Below are positions 7,692-15,119 of a DNA stretch of 41,296 nucleotides, in pieces. The DNA comes from Clostridiales bacterium (lineage in GTDB: Bacteria; Bacillota; Clostridia; Christensenellales; Aristaeellaceae), in assembly GCA_015056155.1 (NCBI GenBank), contig SVGU01000011.1, positions 1 to 41,296 of the forward strand, read 5' to 3'. Position 1 is the stretch's first letter, and every line of letters begins with the position of its first letter. A model generated the notes under the pieces. The model worked only from the letters and a program-made list of their open reading frames with translations. It ran no database searches and was not told the DNA's origin. The translations under genes and the position numbers were made by a program.

Positions 7692-8384
7692 TCAGCCATT
7701 TCCCTCCGCGTCCGGCTCGATCAGGTAGATCTCGCCCGTCACTGCGTCAAGGTTGACCTTGTAGATCATTTCGTTCTCCTGCATGAACCAGACCTCCCAG
7801 ACGCCGTTGGTCTGGCCGTCGCCCATGCCCATGATGTAGCCGTAGCCGATCTCGTACTCGCCGGCGCTGGTCACGCCCACGGCGGCCATCGCCTTCACCA
7901 GCGCCTCGCCCTGGGGCATATCGCCGTCCATGGGCAGGCCATAGGTGGGCTGCATGGTGTACAGGGTGTCAAACAGCAGCTTGTCCTCCAGCGGCCACAG
8001 CGCTTCCACGCCGCGGGCGAGCTCCCAGCGCTCCAGGATCGTGTTGAAGTAGCCGATATTCGTCGTATCGGTCGTCATGACCTCGCCGGTCTTCGCATCC
8101 ACCGCGACACACCAGCCGTCGGCGAAGTTCGTCAGGTCGAAGATCGTCACGATCCACTGGCAGCTCTCGTCACTCATGCGCACCAGCTCCGCGCGGGTCA
8201 GGATGTCCGCCGGCAGGACCGCCAGCGCGCCCTCCGCCTTCTCGATCGCATCGGCCATGTACAGCAGGTCCTCGCTCTGGGGCAGGATCCGCACCGGGAC
8301 GACCACATCCTGCGCAGTCTCCTCCGCCAGCACAGGCGTCAGCGCCAGCAGCAGCGCCGCCAGCAGCATCAGCAGCTTCTTCAT
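7692..8384 (-). CDS. Secreted protein with PepSY-like repeats
   Basis: A 230-residue exported protein with a clear signal peptide (MKKLLMLLAALLLALTPVLA, cleavage before Glu-Glu). The mature part holds two similar units in which a helix is followed by strands ending in an acidic turn: WCVAVDAKTGEVMTTDTT (about 113-130) and MIYKVNLDAVTGEIYLIEPD near the end. The DAxTGE pattern is characteristic of PepSY-type domains, which are found in secreted protease inhibitors and regulators; this match is by pattern only. The start at 8384 is chosen over 8393 because the AGGAGG site touches the latter. It is the last gene before the terminator at 7617-7656, downstream of the trmD operon, and may have its own promoter. 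Confidence 0.7.
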   Translation of the reverse strand: MKKLLMLLAALLLALTPVLAEETAQDVVVPVRILPQSEDLLYMADAIEKAEGALAVLPADILTRAELVRMSDESCQWIVTIFDLTNFADGWCVAVDAKTGEVMTTDTTNIGYFNTILERWELARGVEALWPLEDKLLFDTLYTMQPTYGLPMDGDMPQGEALVKAMAAVGVTSAGEYEIGYGYIMGMGDGQTNGVWEVWFMQENEMIYKVNLDAVTGEIYLIEPDAEGNG

Positions 8385-8412
8385 CGGAATCATTCCTCCT
8401 TATATGGGGGTC

Positions 8413-8481
8413 TCAGGGGCGTGTATCCGCCCCTCTGTCCATCCAACGGATCAGCGCGGCGATTTCTTCCCGCGCCGTCAT
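8413..8481 (-). CDS. Possible 22-residue peptide coupled to the upstream gene
   Basis: A short frame starting MTAREEIAALIRWMD overlaps the stop of the membrane gene at 8478-8843 by 4 nt (ATGA). It ends before the secreted protein gene. No family is known to me and no separate ribosome site is visible. It may be coding or chance. Confidence 0.22.
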   Translation of the reverse strand: MTAREEIAALIRWMDRGADTRP

Positions 8482-8843
8482 TTTTTGGTTCTGATCACCT
8501 GCACCGCCATATAGCCGATGAAGGCGCTCTCCACCAGAACGGTCTGGCTCTGCGTGGTCCGGAACATATCGAGCACCGGTACATAGATGCCGATCGCCGC
8601 CATGTACTGTCCCGCGACCACGATGCACAGCAGCATCAGCGGAATCCACATCAGCCCCGCAAAGGGCTCGCGCCTCTTCGTCGCGCCCGACAGGGGCAGC
8701 AGCAGCGCCAGCGCCGCACCCAGCAGCGCCCCCATCAGCATATCGGTCCAGAAGCCCAGCTCCGTCAGCAGCGGGAAGACCCAGCACAGCAGCGCCGCCA
8801 GCAGCAGCGGCACCACGATGACCACCAGCTTGCGCACGAACAT
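8478..8843 (-). CDS. Hypothetical four-helix membrane protein
   Basis: A 121-residue protein with four hydrophobic segments (roughly residues 4-24, 30-52, 64-82 and 100-118) and short loops; one loop is basic (ATKRREP). I do not recognise a family. Its ATG starts on the last base of the trmD stop codon (TGATG), so it is translated by coupling from trmD and is the extra distal gene of the translation operon. A GTG one codon upstream is an alternative start. Small membrane proteins are often added to this operon in individual lineages; a function in translation is not implied. Confidence is for a real gene, not for a function. Confidence 0.7.
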   Translation of the reverse strand: MFVRKLVVIVVPLLLAALLCWVFPLLTELGFWTDMLMGALLGAALALLLPLSGATKRREPFAGLMWIPLMLLCIVVAGQYMAAIGIYVPVLDMFRTTQSQTVLVESAFIGYMAVQVIRTKK

Positions 8844-9562
8844 CACAGTTCCTCCAGCATCTGCTTTTCCTTCCCGGTCAGGTCAGCCTTCTCCAGCAGG
8901 TCGGGGCGGAAACGCTTGGTCGCCCGCAGGGATTCCTGCCTGCGCCATGCGCGGATCTTCGCGTGGTCGCCGCTCAGCAGGATCTCCGGCACCTCCATGC
9001 CCCGGAGCTCCCGGGGACGGGTGTACTGCGGATACTCCAGCAGTCCGTCCGAGAAGCTCTCCTCCTCCGGCGATTCCGCACTGCCCAGCACGCCCGGGAT
9101 GAAACGCGCCACGCAGTCCGTCAGCACCATCGCCGCCAGCTCGCCGCCGGTGAGGATGTAGTCGCCGATGGAGATTTCCTCGTCGATGCAGGCGTCCAGC
9201 GCCCGCTGGTCCACGCCCTCATAGTGGCCGCAGAGCAGCACCAGATGCTCCTCCGCCGCCAGCTCGCGGGCCTTGGCGGTGGTCAGCGTCGTGCCGCGGG
9301 GGCCCATATAGATGCGCCTGCCGCGGAAATCCTCGCCCGTCACCGCCGCCATCGCGTCCATGATCGGCTGGGCCAGCATCACCATGCCTGCGCCGCCGCC
9401 GAAGGGGTAATCGTCCGTGTTCTTGTGCTTGCGGTCGGAAAAGGGGCGGATGTCCACGCATTCCACCTCGATCAGCCCCTGTTCCCGCGCACGGCCGAGA
9501 ATGCTGGAGTTCAGCACGCTCGCAAACATCTCCGGGAAGATGGTCAGGATGGTGATCTTCAT
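8843..9562 (-). CDS. trmD: tRNA (guanine-N1)-methyltransferase TrmD
   Basis: A 239-residue SPOUT-class methyltransferase that makes m1G37 in tRNAs with G at position 36, preventing +1 frameshifts. It has the family start MKITILTIFPEMF, the GGGAGMVM segment (56-63), GHYEGVDQR (112-120) and the trefoil-knot SAM-binding loop SIGDYILTGGE (131-141). Length is normal. The ATG at 9562 lies 2 nt after the rimM stop and has GGAGG 8 nt upstream; the TTG two codons earlier is less likely. It follows rimM in the usual order and overlaps the next gene by one base. Confidence 0.97.
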   Translation of the reverse strand: MKITILTIFPEMFASVLNSSILGRAREQGLIEVECVDIRPFSDRKHKNTDDYPFGGGAGMVMLAQPIMDAMAAVTGEDFRGRRIYMGPRGTTLTTAKARELAAEEHLVLLCGHYEGVDQRALDACIDEEISIGDYILTGGELAAMVLTDCVARFIPGVLGSAESPEEESFSDGLLEYPQYTRPRELRGMEVPEILLSGDHAKIRAWRRQESLRATKRFRPDLLEKADLTGKEKQMLEEL

Positions 9563-9564
9563 CG

Positions 9565-10086
9565 TCAATCCTCCCAGACGGCGACCTCATCCAGCCGCTC
9601 CCGGACGACGCTGATGCGCTTGGCCGCCACATCGACCGCCGGGAACACCGCCTTGAGCGCCGGCGCCATGACGGACCTGCTCTTCTGCTTGAAGACATAC
9701 ACATCCACCACGCCGTGCTGCAAAACGTCCGACAGCACGCCGATGGACTTGCCCTCCTCATCGACGCCCTCGCAGCCGATCAGGTCGGAGATATACACCT
9801 CGTCCTCCTCCAGCTGGTTGGCATGGGCGCGGTCGATCCACAGCTGCACGCCGCGCAGCTTCTCCGCGTCCTCCATGGAGGCGCACTCGCCCAGCGTCAC
9901 ATAAACAAAGCCGTCATGCACGCGGCTGCATTTCGCCTTGATGGCCTCATAGCCCTCGCCCTTGCGGATATAGAGGGTCTTCCAGCGGCGGAAGTCGTCA
10001 TGGTTGGCGCTGAAGGGCTTCACCTTCACCTCGCCCCGGATGCCCTGGGGCTTGAGCACTTCACCGATCATCAGATATTCATTCAT
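9565..10086 (-). CDS. rimM: Ribosome maturation factor RimM
   Basis: A 173-residue 30S assembly factor that binds ribosomal protein S19 and the 16S 3' domain. The N-terminal RimM domain starts MIGEVLKPQGIRGEVKVKPF, and the C-terminal PRC-barrel domain (about 95-170) includes EVYISDLIGCEGVDEEG and ends VDVAAKRISVVRER. AAGGAG lies 8 nt before the start. It stands between khpA and trmD as in most Bacillota, but a terminator-like hairpin (10111-10143) lies in front of it. Confidence 0.95.
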   Translation of the reverse strand: MNEYLMIGEVLKPQGIRGEVKVKPFSANHDDFRRWKTLYIRKGEGYEAIKAKCSRVHDGFVYVTLGECASMEDAEKLRGVQLWIDRAHANQLEEDEVYISDLIGCEGVDEEGKSIGVLSDVLQHGVVDVYVFKQKSRSVMAPALKAVFPAVDVAAKRISVVRERLDEVAVWED

Positions 10087-10110
10087 GGGGGGTACTCCTT
10101 GCAGCTTCTG

Positions 10111-10143
10111 AAAAAGGCGCAGGAAATCCCTTTCCCGCGCCTT
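10111..10143 (-). terminator. Terminator or attenuator between khpA and rimM
   Basis: On the minus strand AAGGCGCGGGAAA and TTTCCTGCGCCTT form a 13-bp stem (one G-U) with a GGGA loop, followed by TTTC. It lies directly after the khpA stop and upstream of the rimM ribosome site, so it could lower rimM-trmD expression relative to rpsP-khpA. Confidence 0.65.
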
Positions 10144-10151
10144 GTGTGTGA

Positions 10152-10388
10152 TTACTGACGTTCGTCGACGATCTCGACGTAAACGGGCTTGCTGTTCTTG
10201 GCGGTTGCAGCCTTGACCACCGCACGGATGGCCTTGGCAATGCGGCCGTTCTTGCCGATGACCTTGCCCATATCCTCTTCCGCCACGCTGAGCTCGAGGA
10301 TGATGGCTTCGCCTTCGGTCACGCGGACGGCAACCTGATCAGGATGATCCACCAAGGACTTCGCCACGAAGGTGAGCAGTTCTTGCAT
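10152..10388 (-). CDS. khpA: KH-domain RNA-binding protein KhpA
   Basis: A 78-residue protein with a single KH domain, the KhpA (YlqC) family, which pairs with KhpB and binds RNAs, affecting cell division and elongation in streptococci. It shows the classic KH GxxG loop within MGKVIGKNGRIAKAIRAVV (about 40-58). The start at 10388 matches the family and has AAAGGA about 8 nt upstream; the longer frame to 10439 is not needed. It lies after rpsP and before rimM, the usual place. Confidence 0.93.
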   Translation of the reverse strand: MQELLTFVAKSLVDHPDQVAVRVTEGEAIILELSVAEEDMGKVIGKNGRIAKAIRAVVKAATAKNSKPVYVEIVDERQ

Positions 10389-10472
10389 GAGGCTGTCCTT
10401 TCTGCCGACTGGCGCAACAACAGAAGCCTGACCACACATACGCGCAGATCAAGCATCTGTTGAGAAAGAAGA

Positions 10473-10485
10473 CGGACTGAGTCCG
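10473..10485 (-). other. Short hairpin just after rpsP
   Basis: CGGAC and GTCCG with a 3-nt loop lie directly after the rpsP stop, followed on the minus strand by TCTTCTTTCT. The stem is short; it could be a weak attenuator or chance. Confidence 0.3.
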
Positions 10486-10486
10486 C

Positions 10487-10735
10487 TTACTTCTCGATCA
10501 CGCCGGTCTTCTTCAGCAGAACGCGAACAGTGTCGGTGGGCTGGGCGCCGCAGGTCAGCCAGTACTTGGCGCGCTCGCCGTCAACCTTGATCTCAGCGGG
10601 CTGGGTCATGGGATTGTAGTAGCCGATCTCCTCGATGAAGCGGCCGTCACGGGGGCTGCGGATGTCAGCGACGACGACACGGTAGAAGGGCTTCTTCTTC
10701 ATACCCATTCTCTTCAGACGAATCTTAACTGCCAT
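10487..10735 (-). CDS. rpsP: 30S ribosomal protein S16
   Basis: An 82-residue ribosomal protein S16, required for 30S assembly. It has the family start [24 protein letters not shown] and the segments [13 protein letters not shown] and [17 protein letters not shown]. Length is normal. AGGAGG lies before the ATG. It is downstream of ffh with a 120-nt gap (10736-10855), in which I see no strong sigma-A promoter and no terminator, and upstream of khpA. Confidence 0.97.
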   Translation of the reverse strand: MAVKIRLKRMGMKKKPFYRVVVADIRSPRDGRFIEEIGYYNPMTQPAEIKVDGERAKYWLTCGAQPTDTVRVLLKKTGVIEK

Positions 10736-10855
10736 GATTGTTTCCTCCTCAAAATCTCTGTCTGTGTTGATCTATATGGAAATCATATGCATGTCCGGGC
10801 ACTGCCGTGCTTCCTGCTATATGATACCACGCATTTGTCATGGACCGGCGCTGTC

Positions 10856-12190
10856 TCAGCGCAGCCCGCCGAAGCGACTCATCAGACGGTTGGCCTTGCC
10901 GCCCTTCATCTGACTGGTCATCTTCTTCATCATTTCCTTCGCCTGCTCGAACTGGCGGATCAGCTGGTTGACGTCCTGCACCGTAGTGCCGGAGCCGGCA
11001 GCGATGCGCTTGCGGCGGCTGGCGTTGAGCAGCTTGGGGTTGCGGCGCTCGCGGGGGGTCATGGAGCGGATGATGGCCTCCGGCTTCTTCATCGCGCCCT
11101 CGTCCACCTCGATGTCCTTGCCGGAGAAGCCCGGCAGCATCGACAGCATGGACTTGATGCCGCCCATCTTCTTCATGGACTGCATCTGCTCCAGGAAGTC
11201 CTCCAAGGTCAGGTCGCCCAGGCGGCCCTTCTTGGCGATCTTCTCGGCTTCCTTCTCGTCGAAGACCTCGGACGCCTGCTCGATCAGGGTCATCACGTCG
11301 CCCATGCCCAGGATTCGGCTGGCCATGCGCTCGGGGTGGAAGACCTCGATCTCGCTGAGCTTCTCGCCGATACCGGAGAACTTGATGGGCTTGCCCGTGA
11401 CCGCACGGACGGACAGCGCCGCGCCGCCGCGGGTATCGCCGTCCAGCTTGGTGAGGATCACGCCGTCGATCTCCAGCTTCTCGTTGAAGGTCTTCGCCAC
11501 GTTGACGGACTCCTGACCGATCATGGCGTCCACCACCAGCAGGATCTCCTGCGGCTTGATGGCTGCCTTGATGCGAACCAGCTCATCCATCAGCGCCTCG
11601 TCGATCTGGAGGCGGCCGGCGGTATCGATGATCAGCACGTCGCGGCCCAGGTAGCGGGCGCGGTCGACGGCTTCCTTCGCGGTCTTGATGGGATCCTGCG
11701 TGCCGTGCTCGTAGACCGGCACGTTCACCTGCGCACCGACGGTCTGCAGCTGCTTGATGGCGGCAGGACGGTAGATATCACAGGCGGCGAGCATGGGCTT
11801 CTTGCCCTGCTTGCTGAGCCAGCCCGCCAGCTTGGCGGCCATGGTGGTCTTACCGGCGCCCTGCAGGCCGCAGAGCATGTAGACCGTCAGCGGGCTGGAG
11901 GACCAGGTCAGCTTGGCATTGGTGCCGCCCATCAGGTTGGTCAGCTCCTCGCTGACGATCTTGATGACCTGCTGGGAGGCGTTCAGACCGGTGCCGATCT
12001 CCGCACCAATGCAGCGCTCGGTCACCTTCTTGATGAAATCCTTGGCGACGGCATAGTTGACGTCAGCCTCAAGCAGCGCCATGCGGACTTCGCGCATGCC
12101 CTCCTTGACGTTCTGCTCCGTCAGCTTGCCCTTGCTGCTCAGCTTGCGCAATGCGCCCTGCAGCTTCTCTGTCAAGCCCTCAAAGGCCAT
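10856..12190 (-). CDS. ffh: Signal recognition particle protein Ffh
   Basis: A 444-residue SRP54 GTPase that binds 4.5S/6S RNA and signal sequences and delivers ribosomes to FtsY at the membrane. The N domain starts MAFEGLTEKLQGALRKL; the G domain has G1 GLQGAGKTT (108-116), DTAGR, and TKLDGDTRGG; the M domain is methionine-rich (FLEQMQSMKKMGGIKSML) with the RNA-binding SRRKRIAAGSG helix and ends in a basic tail. The start overlaps the ylxM stop by 11 nt, the classic coupling. The frame could extend to 12208, but the family start is at 12190. Confidence 0.97.
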   Translation of the reverse strand: MAFEGLTEKLQGALRKLSSKGKLTEQNVKEGMREVRMALLEADVNYAVAKDFIKKVTERCIGAEIGTGLNASQQVIKIVSEELTNLMGGTNAKLTWSSSPLTVYMLCGLQGAGKTTMAAKLAGWLSKQGKKPMLAACDIYRPAAIKQLQTVGAQVNVPVYEHGTQDPIKTAKEAVDRARYLGRDVLIIDTAGRLQIDEALMDELVRIKAAIKPQEILLVVDAMIGQESVNVAKTFNEKLEIDGVILTKLDGDTRGGAALSVRAVTGKPIKFSGIGEKLSEIEVFHPERMASRILGMGDVMTLIEQASEVFDEKEAEKIAKKGRLGDLTLEDFLEQMQSMKKMGGIKSMLSMLPGFSGKDIEVDEGAMKKPEAIIRSMTPRERRNPKLLNASRRKRIAAGSGTTVQDVNQLIRQFEQAKEMMKKMTSQMKGGKANRLMSRFGGLR

Positions 12191-12551
12191 TGTTTTCCTC
12201 CTGATCAAGCCGGATGAGCGCGTCGATCACGCTGCCGGCCTCTTCGTAGCGCTTCTCCTGCAGGAGCGCCCGGCACTTTTCCAGCCCGGTTTCCATCCGG
12301 CGGAAGCGTGCAGCCACGCCAAGCTTCTCCTCCATGTCCGTCAGGCGCTGCGCCGCGCGGGTGAGCATATCATGCACGCCCTGCCGGCTGACGCCCGCCT
12401 CCTGCGCGATCTCCGCAAGGGACATGTCCTCCTCGCAGTGCAGCGCAAGCACTTCGCGCTGCTTGTCGGTGAGCATCCCGCCGTAGAAGGCCATGAGCCA
12501 CGCGAGTTCCACCTTGCGGCTGACCTCGTCTGCCATCCGTTCATCACGCAT
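12180..12551 (-). CDS. ylxM: YlxM-family HTH protein
   Basis: A 123-residue protein of the YlxM/p13 family, a sigma-70 region-4-like helix-turn-helix protein encoded before ffh in Bacillota and thought to assist SRP or its expression. Residues 15-75 contain MAFYGGMLTDKQREVLALHC and the HTH SLAEIAQEAGVSRQGVHDML. The C-terminal 40 residues are helical. The start at 12551 is chosen because AAGGAAGG lies 8 nt upstream; 12575 is a longer alternative. It is the first gene of the operon driven by the promoter at 12621-12649. Confidence 0.92.
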   Translation of the reverse strand: MRDERMADEVSRKVELAWLMAFYGGMLTDKQREVLALHCEEDMSLAEIAQEAGVSRQGVHDMLTRAAQRLTDMEEKLGVAARFRRMETGLEKCRALLQEKRYEEAGSVIDALIRLDQEENNGL

Positions 12552-12620
12552 GGGGCTAACCTTCCTTTCCGTCAAGGCGGTCTGTGCGACCTGTCAAGGA
12601 GTTTCCGTTGACGCTCGACT

Positions 12621-12649
12621 ATTATACACAAATCCGCCCCGGCTGTCAA
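12621..12649 (-). promoter_or_regulatory. Consensus sigma-A promoter for ylxM-ffh-rpsP-trmD
   Basis: Minus strand TTGACA (12649-12644), exactly 17 bp, then TATAAT (12626-12621): both hexamers match consensus. The -35 box is built from one arm of the hairpin at 12637-12672. The 5' leader is about 65 nt. Confidence 0.85.
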
Positions 12650-12672
12650 GGGGTTTTCCATGACAGCCGGGG
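12637..12672. terminator. 12-bp inverted repeat downstream of the solute-binding gene
   Basis: CCCCGGCTGTCA (12637-12648) pairs perfectly with TGACAGCCGGGG (12661-12672) across a 12-nt loop. A T-tract (ACTTTTT) follows only on the plus strand, where there is no upstream gene; on the minus strand the stem is followed by CGGATTTG. It may end transcripts of the solute-binding gene weakly. Confidence 0.5.
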
Positions 12673-12701
12673 ACTTTTTCCGAAACTTTTGCGCCGCCCG
12701 G

Positions 12702-13904
12702 TCAATCCAGCAGGCTGTCCAGCCGCTGCGCAAGCCGGGAAGCCGTGATCTCCTTTTTGAGGAACTGCAGCACGTACTTTTCCTTGCCCGTCGTTCCGTT
12801 CCGATTTCTCCCGAACACATTTCCGCAGCAGAAATATGTTCCTGTGTATCCGTGGTATTCCGCAAGCCAGCCCGCGTCGATCCAGACGTTCCGATCGCCG
12901 TCCTCATAGGCATACCGTCCCGGCCGGAAGTCCGCATACAGGCCGATCTGCTGATGCCACGGGATGCTCTTCGCCCGGTCTGTCACGAAGCGCAGTGCCT
13001 CCTCCGGGTGCGCCGTATCCGCCGGGATCACGATCACCTCGGCACGCGTGTAGATCAGCGCAGGCTGATCGCATGTCAGGCGCATCGGCATCGCATGGGA
13101 CAGCTCGTAGCTCAGGCCGCTGTTGCCCGCACGGCCGCCGATCAGCCCGTTGTGGAACAGCACCGGGAGCTCCGCCGCTTTCCCGCCGCGCCCCTCCAGC
13201 CGGTACAGCCGCTGGGCGACGTCGCGCGTGCGGATGGCGTATTCGATGAACTCCGCCGTATTGAAGCACACATGCCCGTCCGCATACTGCTGCTGCATCG
13301 CGTGGCAGGTCAGCAGCAGCTCCATGAGCCAATGGCCGTAGTTGCAGCTTTCGGCGCCCGTGTTCCAGTAGAACAGGTTCGCCACCCGGGCAAGCGGCTG
13401 CCCCTCCTGCTCCAGCCGATCGCACCACCGCTCCAGAAAGTCCAGCAGCTCTGCATAGCTTTGCGGCATATCCGCCGCCGTGAGGCCCGCTGCGTCCCAG
13501 CCGGCCTGCCGGTAAGAGAAGCACAGCGGCTTCGCATTGATCGGCAGGGCAAGGATCGCGCCGTCCTCTGCCGTAACAAGCTCCTGCACCCACCGCGTCA
13601 TCCGGCCGATCTCGCCTGACAGCTCCGCGCTTTCCCGCAGATCAAGCAGCTCCGCCCGGGCAAGAATGCTCCGCAGATCCTCGCCCCAGCCGTTGATGTA
13701 CACGACATCCGCGCTGTTTTCCGCGATCCACGTCAGCGGGTCGCCCCACACGTCGTGATGCACCTGCTGGTACGCAATGTCCAGGTGCGCCCTGCGGTCC
13801 TCCGCGCTCTCCTCCAGACCCAGCAGGCGCAGCACCGTCCTCTCCGCACAGGCAGAAACGGGCAGAAGGCAAACCAGCGCCAGCGTCGCAAGCAGTCGTT
13901 TCAT
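12702..13904 (-). CDS. Extracellular solute-binding lipoprotein (family 1-like)
   Basis: A 400-residue exported protein resembling sugar-type ABC solute-binding proteins. The signal peptide ends LLPVSAC, a plausible lipobox with Cys20 as the lipid anchor. Segments typical of the fold include DVVYINGWGEDLRSI near residue 70, an AILALPINAKPLCFSY strand before the hinge, and a late VIVIPADTAHPEEALRFV segment. No permease or ATPase gene is adjacent, so it is an orphan component. It follows the anti-sigma gene, behind a terminator at 13923-13956, and is probably expressed by read-through. The ATG at 13904 is chosen; a GTG one codon upstream fits the AGGAGG spacing equally well. The ligand is unknown. 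Confidence 0.75.
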   Translation of the reverse strand: MKRLLATLALVCLLPVSACAERTVLRLLGLEESAEDRRAHLDIAYQQVHHDVWGDPLTWIAENSADVVYINGWGEDLRSILARAELLDLRESAELSGEIGRMTRWVQELVTAEDGAILALPINAKPLCFSYRQAGWDAAGLTAADMPQSYAELLDFLERWCDRLEQEGQPLARVANLFYWNTGAESCNYGHWLMELLLTCHAMQQQYADGHVCFNTAEFIEYAIRTRDVAQRLYRLEGRGGKAAELPVLFHNGLIGGRAGNSGLSYELSHAMPMRLTCDQPALIYTRAEVIVIPADTAHPEEALRFVTDRAKSIPWHQQIGLYADFRPGRYAYEDGDRNVWIDAGWLAEYHGYTGTYFCCGNVFGRNRNGTTGKEKYVLQFLKKEITASRLAQRLDSLLD

Positions 13905-13922
13905 CACATCCGACCCCTCCTG

Positions 13923-13956
13923 AAAAGCGCCGGAGAAGGTCTCCCCTCCCCGGCGC
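13923..13956 (-). terminator. Terminator after the second anti-sigma gene
   Basis: On the minus strand GCGCCGGGGAGG pairs with the CCTTCTCCGGCGC arm using G-U pairs and is followed by TTTTC. It lies between the anti-sigma gene and the solute-binding gene. Confidence 0.7.
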
Positions 13957-13988
13957 AGGTCGTTCAGTTCATGCGTTCTGCGGCTGCA

Positions 13989-15119
13989 TCACCTCGCCGT
14001 CAGCACCACACCCGCTTCGGGCAGGATCGTATCGGGCAGCACCTCGTCCGTCAGGGTGAGGGTATCGGGCAGCTTGTCCACGCCGATCATCTCCTCCACC
14101 GTGATGGTGAAGTCCATGCTGGCCGTCATGCTCATGCCACCGGGGAGCTTGCTGCCAGCCTCGTCGCGCATCTGCAGCTCGTACAGCTCATACGCGCTCT
14201 CCGGCACGTCCGCATAGCTCATCTCGTAGGTGAAGGTCAGGTAGGCACCGGTGACGTAACGCACCGCATCCACCCGCACCAGTTTATGACCGCCGATGAC
14301 CGTCTCCTTTTCTGGGAAGTAGGTGCGCTCCTCCAGCACCGGGCAGACGGGGATGGCGACGACCTGGTCGTAATCACGCCAGCGCTCCGTGCCCTCGCCC
14401 GTCGCCGGGTCCGCCAGCGCCACGTCCAGGCACATGGGCAGGTTCAGCACATCGCCCACCCGTTCGGTGTCCAGCATGGACATGCAGAAGAACGTCACGC
14501 TGTTGTCCTCATTGTACAGCACTTCGACCATCATAGCGCCGTCGAGGAGCTCGAACTGCATATCGTGGTCGGCGCTCACCCGGTACAGGGGCTGATTCAG
14601 CTGCGCCGCTGCCTCCAGCCAGGTGGCATCCTCGGACACGCCCAGACGGGCGGCCAGCGCACGGCCGTTCTCGCCGTTGGCGCGAATGGGATCGACCGGA
14701 TCGCTGGTGTTCGCACCGGTGATCAGCGCCGCGCTGCCGTCGGTCGTGCGGACATGAACGGCGCTGATGGCGATGTGCCCGTCGGTCAGCAGCTCGTTGG
14801 CCGTGAAGGTCAGCGGGCCGACCTCCCAGACGGCAGGCTCACTGACCGTCATCCGCTCATACACGCCCTCGGGCACGCCAGTCGTGCCGTGCCATTCGCC
14901 GAAGAAATCCCGCCAGCCCGTCAGCCCGCCGGCCGCGAAGGCTACCGCCATCATGCTTACGATGATCAGCGCGGCGATCAGCACCGCGCGGTAAGATGCA
15001 CGCTTCATTTCATTTTCCTCCCTGACGGAGCGGGCGGCGTTCATCAGCGCGGCGTGGCATGCTTCCGGCTCAGGGCGGAAGGCGCCGCGCAGGTTCAGGT
15101 TATCCAGATCGCGCTTCAT
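13989..15119 (-). CDS. Membrane anti-sigma factor, partner of the repeat-bearing ECF sigma
   Basis: A 376-residue single-pass protein: cytosolic residues 1-42 (with the helix FRPEPEACHAALMNAARSV), one transmembrane helix at about 45-64, and a large extracytoplasmic part of about 310 residues rich in strands. The layout matches the DUF4179-type anti-sigma factors of Clostridia. Its ATG overlaps the stop of the ECF sigma gene (ATGA), so the pair is coupled. The extracytoplasmic part has no motif I can name. The short cytosolic segment is where the sigma factor should bind. Confidence 0.75.
   Translation of the reverse strand: MKRDLDNLNLRGAFRPEPEACHAALMNAARSVREENEMKRASYRAVLIAALIIVSMMAVAFAAGGLTGWRDFFGEWHGTTGVPEGVYERMTVSEPAVWEVGPLTFTANELLTDGHIAISAVHVRTTDGSAALITGANTSDPVDPIRANGENGRALAARLGVSEDATWLEAAAQLNQPLYRVSADHDMQFELLDGAMMVEVLYNEDNSVTFFCMSMLDTERVGDVLNLPMCLDVALADPATGEGTERWRDYDQVVAIPVCPVLEERTYFPEKETVIGGHKLVRVDAVRYVTGAYLTFTYEMSYADVPESAYELYELQMRDEAGSKLPGGMSMTASMDFTITVEEMIGVDKLPDTLTLTDEVLPDTILPEAGVVLTAR

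Noticed and set aside
10787-12217. Plus-strand frame of about 470 codons over ffh
   Set aside because: It is antisense to an unmistakable ffh gene; its translation is dominated by Leu, His and Gly with no family pattern.
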